Below, piece after piece: positions 58,377 to 64,000 of a stretch of DNA of 64,000 bases (position 1 is its first letter; each line of letters begins with the position of its first letter). The position numbers and the translations under genes are program-made. The stretch lies in NCBI RefSeq assembly GCF_001942625.1, contig NZ_MLCL01000054.1:1-64000 (forward strand), given 5' to 3'. The notes beneath the pieces were generated by a model. That model was given only the letters and a program-made list of their open reading frames with translations, ran no database searches and was not told where the DNA came from. Source of the DNA: Mycobacterium syngnathidarum. GTDB taxonomy: Bacteria; Actinomycetota; Actinomycetes; Mycobacteriales; Mycobacteriaceae.

Positions 58377-59951
58377 GTGACGCCATCCCCGCTGACCATC
58401 CCCGCTCTACTGCGGCGCAGTGTCGCCGAGTTCGGTGAGTCCGAGTACCTGGTGACTCCGACCGACCGGCTGACCCACCTCGAGGCCGAGCAACGGTCCG
58501 CGCACCTGGCGCGGTGGCTGCTGTACCAAGGGGTCGGCAAGGGCAGTCGCGTCGGCCTGTTCTTCCCCAACGGCACCGAGTGGGTCACCTGGTGGCTCGC
58601 GGTATCCCGGATCGGGGCGGTGGCAGTGCCGCTGAGCACGCTGTACACCCCCGCCGAAATCGCGAAGGTGTTGCGCCTGGCCGACATCGGGCTGCTCATC
58701 GCGCCCAGCACGGTGATCCACATCGACGTCGCTGAGCGCCTGGAAGCAGCGCTGCCCGAACTGGCGGGCCAACCGACGAGCCGACTGGCCCTGCGCGCCG
58801 CACCTTATCTGCGTCGCATCGCGCTGGTCGGCGCGGTCGATCGGTCGTGGGCATTGCCCTGCTGCGATCACGACACCGAAATGGTGCCGGTCGACGTGCT
58901 GACCGCCGCCGAAGCCGAGGTGTCAGCCGCCGACCTCGCCATCATGGTGCACACCTCCGGGTCCACCGCCGACCCCAAAGGCGTCCTGCACACCCACGGC
59001 ACACTGGTACGTCAAACCTCGACCTGGCCTGCGGCCATCCGGGCGATCACCGGGACACAAAACGAATCCCGAATCCTGTGCGCCATGCCATTCTTCTGGA
59101 TCGGCGGACTCCTCGCGGTCACCGGCGCCCTGCACGAGCAGGTCACGCTGGTGGTCATGCCGAAACTGGATCCGGAGGTCGCACTGGATCTGGCTGAGCA
59201 AGAACGGATCACCGGAATCGTGGGCTGGCCTGCGTTCACGCAGAAGTTGCGCGAACATCCGTCGTTCGCCGACCGCGACCTCAGTAGCGCACCGATGCTG
59301 CGCGACGGACCGCTCGACATCGCCATGACCGACGTCCCGGACGGATTTCCGGTGCACCGCACCATGTCCGAGACCGCGGGCGGGTTCGTTTTCACCGACA
59401 TGGCCATCGTCGACGAACACGGCGCCCCCGTCGCCTCCGGAGACACCGGGGAACTTCTGGTCCGCGGTATCGGGGTCATGGCCGGGTACAACAAGCGCGA
59501 ACGCTCGGAAACCTTCGACGACGACGGCTGGTATCACACCGGCGACAAGGTCTACCGGCGAGACGGCGATCCCCGGCTGTTCTACGTCGGGCGCACCACC
59601 GACCTGATCAAGGCCGCAGGCGCCAACGTCTCGCCGTTGGAAGTCGAGGCAGTGATCGCTGCGTACCCGAACGTGGCGCAATGCGTGGTCGTCGGCGTCG
59701 ACGATCCACAGCGCGGCGAGGAAGTGTGCGCGGTCGTGGTGCCCAGAGGGGATGTCGACCCGACCACCCTGGCTGCGTACTGCCGCGAACAGTTGTCCGC
59801 CTACAAAGTACCAACTCGCTGGGCGCTGACCACCAGCGATCGGATACCCACGCTGTCCAGCGGGAAATTCGACCGGAAAGCCCTGCGGCAGTGGATTATC
59901 GACGGGGAGATCACGGCGGCACGTCTGCAGCCGGCGCACCCGGCGGGCTGA
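58377..59951 (+). CDS. Acyl-CoA synthetase (FadD-type)
   Basis: 524 residues from GTG 58377. HTSGSTADPKGVLHTHG is the AMP-binding signature (about 193-209); MSETAGGFVFTD, GYNKRERSETFDDDGWYHTGD and the C-terminal LSSGKFDRKALR lysine motif follow. It resembles cyclohexanecarboxylate/medium-chain ligases. It ends one base before the converging P450 gene. Substrate not known. Confidence 0.87.
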   Translation: MTPSPLTIPALLRRSVAEFGESEYLVTPTDRLTHLEAEQRSAHLARWLLYQGVGKGSRVGLFFPNGTEWVTWWLAVSRIGAVAVPLSTLYTPAEIAKVLRLADIGLLIAPSTVIHIDVAERLEAALPELAGQPTSRLALRAAPYLRRIALVGAVDRSWALPCCDHDTEMVPVDVLTAAEAEVSAADLAIMVHTSGSTADPKGVLHTHGTLVRQTSTWPAAIRAITGTQNESRILCAMPFFWIGGLLAVTGALHEQVTLVVMPKLDPEVALDLAEQERITGIVGWPAFTQKLREHPSFADRDLSSAPMLRDGPLDIAMTDVPDGFPVHRTMSETAGGFVFTDMAIVDEHGAPVASGDTGELLVRGIGVMAGYNKRERSETFDDDGWYHTGDKVYRRDGDPRLFYVGRTTDLIKAAGANVSPLEVEAVIAAYPNVAQCVVVGVDDPQRGEEVCAVVVPRGDVDPTTLAAYCREQLSAYKVPTRWALTTSDRIPTLSSGKFDRKALRQWIIDGEITAARLQPAHPAG

Positions 59952-61184
59952 TCACGCCGCGGTGAATCGCACCGGCATCGAATGAATGCCGTTCATCAGA
60001 TTCGATCGCACCCTCTCGACCGGACCGGCGACCTCGAGATCCTTCATCCGGCACAGGATTTCGGGAAAAATGGCCGCGGCCTCCACCCGCGCCAGATTGG
60101 CGCCGAGGCAGAAGTGCGTCCCCCCGCCCCCAAAAGCCAAATGTGGATTGGGCTTTCGACCGACATCGAACCGGTCCGGATCCGCGAAGTACGCTTGATC
60201 GCGGTTGGCCGAGGGGAAGAACATCGCCACCCGCTCCCCTTCTGCGATGCGAACACCGTGCAGCTCGGTATCTTTCGTTGCCGTACGGGTAAAGGCGGTC
60301 ACAGGGCTGACATAGCGCAGCATCTCCTCGACCGCGGTTGCCAGCAATTCCGGATCGTCCTGCAGCCGCGCGAGTTGCTCCGGGTGCTCCAACAGCGCCA
60401 GCGTGCCCGCCGAGACCAGGTTGCGGGTGGTGTCTCCGCCGGCGTTGATCATCAGCAGGAAGAACGCGTTGAATTCCAGGTCGGTGAGGTGGCGGCCGTC
60501 CACCTCGGCGTTGAGCAACGCCGTCGCGATGTCATCGCCCGGTTCGGCGCGCTTACGTTGTGCCAGAGCCGATGCATACTCGAACATCTCCAGCTGCGCG
60601 AGCATCACGGTGTCGGTGGCCTCGCCCACGTGCTCCGAATTCATGGTCTCCGTCAAGTGATACAGCCGGCGACCGTCCTCGTGGGAGATACCGAGAAGTT
60701 CGGCGATCACAGACGACGGCAATGCGCCGGCGATGTCGGACACGAATTCGCACTCCCCGCGGTCCAGCACCCCACCGACGATCTCTGCGGCCAGGCACCC
60801 CAGCCGCTCGCGCAACTGTGCGACGTGCCGCGGCGTAAAGCCCTTGCTGACAAGCGTCCGGAGTGCGCTGTGCCGCGGCGGATCCATCGTCAGCATCATG
60901 AGTTCGAGTTGATACGAATTCTCGGGCGCCGGAACGTCGAAGAGCACCCCGGTCCGTTGCGAGGACCACGTCGCGCTGTCCCGCGACACCGCCAGGATCT
61001 CGTCGTAGCCGGTAAGCGCCCAGAAGCCCTCGTCGTCGCCGTACGGATGCCATGCGACGGGCGCCCGCCGCCGAAGTTCGGCGAATGCCTCGAACGGCAC
61101 ACCCGCCTCGTACACGGCCGGGTCGGTCAAGTCGACACCGCTGATTCCGACCGCATCGTCGAGCATGCCGTGACGGTAGTGCAC
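59952..61184 (-). CDS. Cytochrome P450
   Basis: 410 residues. The oxygen-binding helix INAGGDTTRN (about 247-256), the ExxR pair in EEMLRYVSP, and the heme loop FGGGGTHFCLGANLAR with Cys359 are all intact. The overall style (MLTMDPPRHSALRTLVSKGF) is that of mycobacterial CYP families acting on lipids or sterols. Ferredoxin and reductase genes are not adjacent. Convergent with fadD. Confidence 0.88.
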   Translation of the reverse strand: MHYRHGMLDDAVGISGVDLTDPAVYEAGVPFEAFAELRRRAPVAWHPYGDDEGFWALTGYDEILAVSRDSATWSSQRTGVLFDVPAPENSYQLELMMLTMDPPRHSALRTLVSKGFTPRHVAQLRERLGCLAAEIVGGVLDRGECEFVSDIAGALPSSVIAELLGISHEDGRRLYHLTETMNSEHVGEATDTVMLAQLEMFEYASALAQRKRAEPGDDIATALLNAEVDGRHLTDLEFNAFFLLMINAGGDTTRNLVSAGTLALLEHPEQLARLQDDPELLATAVEEMLRYVSPVTAFTRTATKDTELHGVRIAEGERVAMFFPSANRDQAYFADPDRFDVGRKPNPHLAFGGGGTHFCLGANLARVEAAAIFPEILCRMKDLEVAGPVERVRSNLMNGIHSMPVRFTAA

Positions 61185-61200
61185 TGCGACGTCTGAATCG

Positions 61201-61602
61201 TCAGAATCGCTCGATCAGGTCACGGAATCCGGTGGCCGACTGCACTACCGCACCCGCATCGCGGATCCGGGTTGCCAGCCCGCTGTCCGACGTCACGACG
61301 GTGATCTCGCCCGGTCGGGCAGCAGCCTCGACCAACCGCACGATCTCATCGTCAGCGGAGTTCGTGGCGGCTCGTGGAGCGTGGCCCACCTCGACGACAG
61401 CGGACTCGATCGGCGGCGTCGGCGGCGCCTCGAACACCACCGTCACCCGATGTCCGCCTGCCACGGCCCAGCGCTCGAGCCGCTCGACCAAACCCGCCAT
61501 GGCGCCCCGGCGGTCCCTCCACCAGCCATCGGGCCTCGAGCCGATGACGTTCATGCCATCCACGATCCAGCGCACCCCACCAACGGTACGGGCACACCGC
61601 AT
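61201..61602 (-). CDS. NYN-domain (YacP-like) putative RNA nuclease
   Basis: 133 residues from ATG 61602. VDGMNVIGSRPDGWWRDRRG holds the first acidic residues of the NYN/PIN-like fold, SADDEIVRLVEAA a second pair, and VTSDSGLATRIRDAG the third, so the acidic site is complete. Such proteins are probable RNases in RNA turnover. Starts are uncertain; a GTG eight codons downstream is possible. It is divergent from URC1 and directly precedes the P450. Confidence 0.75.
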   Translation of the reverse strand: MRCARTVGGVRWIVDGMNVIGSRPDGWWRDRRGAMAGLVERLERWAVAGGHRVTVVFEAPPTPPIESAVVEVGHAPRAATNSADDEIVRLVEAAARPGEITVVTSDSGLATRIRDAGAVVQSATGFRDLIERF

Positions 61603-61672
61603 GCGGAACCGGCCGAACAAGAGTTGACTGGACTGTCTCAACCGGGCGCAAGCGCGGAGGAAGGAGACCGAG

Positions 61673-62950
61673 ATGGTCGCCGAATCAGGCGGTGGCATGT
61701 CCGCGGAGCCGCCGAAAGCCCGCCACATCCGGTTGACCTCGCACAGCGCTGCCGCGGGCACGCCGACGATCCAGTGGGCGGCGCCGAGTGCTGCCGAGCG
61801 TGGTCCGGTGATCGGGACCACCAGCACCCGCGCGCACCGCAATGTGATCGGCACGCACAGCGGTTCCTACAGCGTCTACCGGGCATTGGCGGTCGCCGCA
61901 GGCGCGCTCTCGCCCGCACACCGGGCCGATCTGACAAACACGGACCCCACCGATGTGATCGGACCGTACCCGCAGTGGAGCCGACCGGAGGCGATCGTCA
62001 GCCTCGATCCCTGGGGCGCCATGGTCTCCGAGGCATTCGCCACCGAACTTGCTGCCGGTTACGACATCCGGCCGACCATCGCCGTCACCAAGGCGCACGT
62101 GATCGTGCCCGAGATCGCCGCGGCCATGGCCGCCGGCAGGCTGCACCCGGATGGGCGGGTGCTGCTGGAAAACGGTGCGGCACTTGTGACGAAGGCAGCC
62201 ATCGAGCCGGTGTGGTTTCTGCCCGGGGTGGCCGCCAGGTTCGGCTGCACCGAAACCGCACTGCGCAGGGTGCTGTTCGAGGAGACCGGTGGTATGTATC
62301 CCGAACTTGTCACCCGCGGTGATCTCGAGGTGTTCCTGCCACCGATCGGCGGGCAGACCCTCTACATCTTCGGCGCCCCGCGCGATCTGGCTGATCCGAA
62401 CGTGGAACTGACGGCACGGGTACACGACGAGTGCAACGGCTCGGACGTCTTCGGCTCCGACATCTGCACGTGCCGGCCCTATCTCACCCATGCGATCGAA
62501 GAATGTATCGGCGGCGCCCAGCGCGGCGGCGTCGGTCTGGTCGCCTACTCGCGCAAGGAGGGCCGCGCCTTGGGCGAGGTCACCAAGTTCCTGGTCTACA
62601 ACGCCCGCAAGCGCCAGTACGGCGGCGACACTGCCGACCAGTACTTCGCCCGCACCGAATGCGTTGCCGGAGTGCAGGACATGCGGTTCCAGGAGCTCAT
62701 GCCCGACGTCCTGCATTGGCTGGGAGTGCAAAAGATCCACCGCCTGGTGTCGATGAGCAACCTGAAATACGACGCGATCACCGGGGCGGGAATCGAAGTC
62801 GGTGAGCGGGTCAACATCCCCGACGAGCTGATCCCTGCCGACGCCCGGGTCGAGATCGACGCCAAGATGGCCGCCGGGTATTTCACCCCCGGACCGGTGC
62901 CCGGTCTCGCCGAACTCAAGATCACCAAGGGCCGCGGACTGGCCCCATGA
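61673..62950 (+). CDS. GTP cyclohydrolase II-like URC1 (uracil catabolism)
   Basis: 425 residues from ATG 61673 (GGAAGGAG upstream). The C-terminal half has the RibA fold: zinc ligands Cys254, Cys265, Cys267 in HDECNGSDVFGSDICTCRPY, YSRKEGRALG in the substrate loop, and DAITGAGIEVGERV near the end. The N-terminal 200 residues are the extension peculiar to URC1-type proteins, which open the pyrimidine ring in the URC pathway instead of making riboflavin precursor. The stop overlaps the DUF1688 start (ATGA), and that pair is the fungal/bacterial URC1-URC4 combination. Confidence 0.85.
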   Translation: MVAESGGGMSAEPPKARHIRLTSHSAAAGTPTIQWAAPSAAERGPVIGTTSTRAHRNVIGTHSGSYSVYRALAVAAGALSPAHRADLTNTDPTDVIGPYPQWSRPEAIVSLDPWGAMVSEAFATELAAGYDIRPTIAVTKAHVIVPEIAAAMAAGRLHPDGRVLLENGAALVTKAAIEPVWFLPGVAARFGCTETALRRVLFEETGGMYPELVTRGDLEVFLPPIGGQTLYIFGAPRDLADPNVELTARVHDECNGSDVFGSDICTCRPYLTHAIEECIGGAQRGGVGLVAYSRKEGRALGEVTKFLVYNARKRQYGGDTADQYFARTECVAGVQDMRFQELMPDVLHWLGVQKIHRLVSMSNLKYDAITGAGIEVGERVNIPDELIPADARVEIDAKMAAGYFTPGPVPGLAELKITKGRGLAP

Positions 62951-64000
62951 CCACAGCCCTTGACGGCTCGGCGGCCGTCACCACTCTGCGTACCACCGCT
63001 GCTATACGCGAACGCGCCCAACAGCTTCTGCAGCGCGCCCGATCCGGGGGCTCTCCGTGGTTCCTGGTCGATGACGATGCACTGGGCCTCGCGTCCGCCG
63101 AGGTCGCCGAACTCACCCGCACTCGCTACCCCACGCTGGCAGTCCCCTACCACAGCCGGTGGCGCCATTTCGAGGCAGGCGGTGTGGACCGCCGCGCGGA
63201 GTTGACCACGCGCACAACCGATATGGGTAGCGCCGCCCGGGCCCGCTCGATGATCGACCTGGCCGTGGTAAGCGTGCTGCTGGACGCCGGAGCCGGAGCC
63301 GACTGGCAGTACACCGAACCCGCGACCGGCCTTCGTCTCACCCGCTCGGAAGGGCTCGGGGTGGCCAGCTGGCATGCCTTCTGCGGCGGGGTGTTCTCCA
63401 GCGACGCCGACGATCCGTTGCGCGTCGACGCCGCCGCGTTACACCGGCTCGACGTCGACAGTCTGGCCGCCGCCTTCCAGGTGGGAGCCGGCAATCCGTT
63501 GGTCGGGCTTGGTGGCCGGGTTCAGTTACTGCGAAGGCTGGGCCGGGTATTGGCCACGCGCCCCGAGATATTCGGCTCGCACGGCCGTCCCGGTGGACTG
63601 TTCGACACAGTGGCCGGTCCGACCGTCGCGGCCCATGACCTGCTCGTGACATTGTTGAACACGCTGTCTGCAGTGTGGCTCACCGGCAACGCCATCGGTG
63701 GACAACCGCTCGGCGACTGCTGGCGGCACCGGGCGGTCGGCGGCCACGGTCTGTCCCACGGATGGATGCCGTTCCACAAGCTGTCCCAGTGGCTGACGTA
63801 TTCACTTCTGGAACCGTTCGAGTGGGCGGGTGTCGCGGTGACCGACCTTGACGCGCTGACCGGGTTGCCCGAGTACCGCAACGGCGGTCTGCTGTTGGAT
63901 ACCGGCGTGTTGCGACTACGTGATCCCGCGCTGGCAGATAGGGACTGGCGGGTGGACGACGAATTCGTGGTCGAGTGGCGGGCGCTGACCGTCGCACTGC
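62947..64000 (+). CDS. DUF1688/URC4-family protein (runs off the window)
   Basis: At least 351 codons, starting MTTALDGSAAVTTLRTTAAI. ERAQQLLQRARSGGSPWFLV, VPYHSRWRHFEAGGVDRRAE and GHGLSHGWMPFHKLSQWLTY are hallmark segments of DUF1688, the URC4 protein of uracil catabolism. URC4 lacks an assigned reaction. Coupled to URC1 by a four-base overlap. A uracil phosphoribosyltransferase (URC6-like) would be expected further right but is not visible. Confidence 0.88.
   Translation, partial: MTTALDGSAAVTTLRTTAAIRERAQQLLQRARSGGSPWFLVDDDALGLASAEVAELTRTRYPTLAVPYHSRWRHFEAGGVDRRAELTTRTTDMGSAARARSMIDLAVVSVLLDAGAGADWQYTEPATGLRLTRSEGLGVASWHAFCGGVFSSDADDPLRVDAAALHRLDVDSLAAAFQVGAGNPLVGLGGRVQLLRRLGRVLATRPEIFGSHGRPGGLFDTVAGPTVAAHDLLVTLLNTLSAVWLTGNAIGGQPLGDCWRHRAVGGHGLSHGWMPFHKLSQWLTYSLLEPFEWAGVAVTDLDALTGLPEYRNGGLLLDTGVLRLRDPALADRDWRVDDEFVVEWRALTVAL

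Noticed and set aside
59982..61196. A 404-codon plus-strand frame opposite the P450.
   Set aside because: The minus strand encodes a P450 with intact heme loop and ExxR; the plus frame is a mirror of high-GC codon bias.

Overview
The window looks like the chromosome of a fast-growing mycobacterium (Mycolicibacterium type). It is GC-rich and carries an Mce-family gene, a resuscitation-promoting factor, a PepD/HtrA protease, an FAAL (FadD32-type) ligase, several F420/LLM oxidoreductases, a CmtR-type metal sensor and many genes that appear to be transcribed without a 5' leader. No rRNA, tRNA or CRISPR array was recognised.

Region 1 (1-8.3 kb) is one long plus-strand catabolic operon: a LuxE-like acyl-protein synthetase cut at its 5' end by an IS3-type element, LuxC acyl-CoA reductase, a TetR regulator, acyl-CoA ligase, acyl-CoA dehydrogenase, SMP-30 lactonase-like protein, an unknown protein and an SDR oxidoreductase. 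Most junctions overlap or nearly touch.

Region 2 (8.4-20 kb) is a mobile island. It opens with a compact minus-strand Tn7-like transposition set (tnsA-tnsB-tnsC-tniQ, 13.4 to 8.6 kb). Two uncharacterised genes follow, then a run of toxin-antitoxin operons (mazEF, a broken vapC, vapBC1, vapBC2), all in one orientation. Each boundary of this run carries a copy of one short repeat (consensus half GAATATGCAG, then GTTACCAGTAGC). A 1.26 kb IS3-family element with a 4-bp target duplication sits inside the array.

Region 3 (20-33.7 kb) is mixed core and accessory DNA: YaeQ, a HesB-like protein, a DUF3754 membrane protein, a tautomerase-YHS protein divergent from its likely TetR regulator, an LLM oxidoreductase, an allantoinase fragment, a GMC oxidoreductase, a frameshifted lone mceA, secreted and lipid-anchored proteins, a lytic-transglycosylase-like protein with a CRP-type site upstream, and a metallo-beta-lactamase-fold hydrolase.

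Region 4 (33.9-52 kb) holds a cmtR-CDF-ICMT metal operon, pepD, an rpf gene, a cytosolic-looking LysM3-esterase fusion, a ParD-like/zeta-kinase toxin-antitoxin pair, a katG remnant, a secreted FKBP, a TIGR01777 epimerase, type II NADH dehydrogenase, an ECF42 sigma factor with its YCII partner, and thrE.

Region 5 (52-64 kb) has a secreted esterase, alcohol dehydrogenase, an ArsR-AHSA1-FAAL-cyanase operon facing a DUF899 gene across paired operators, an acyl-CoA ligase convergent with a P450, a NYN-domain protein, and the start of a URC-type uracil-catabolism operon (GTP-cyclohydrolase-II-like URC1, then DUF1688/URC4, which runs off the window).

All calls are from reading the sequence; no database search was run.
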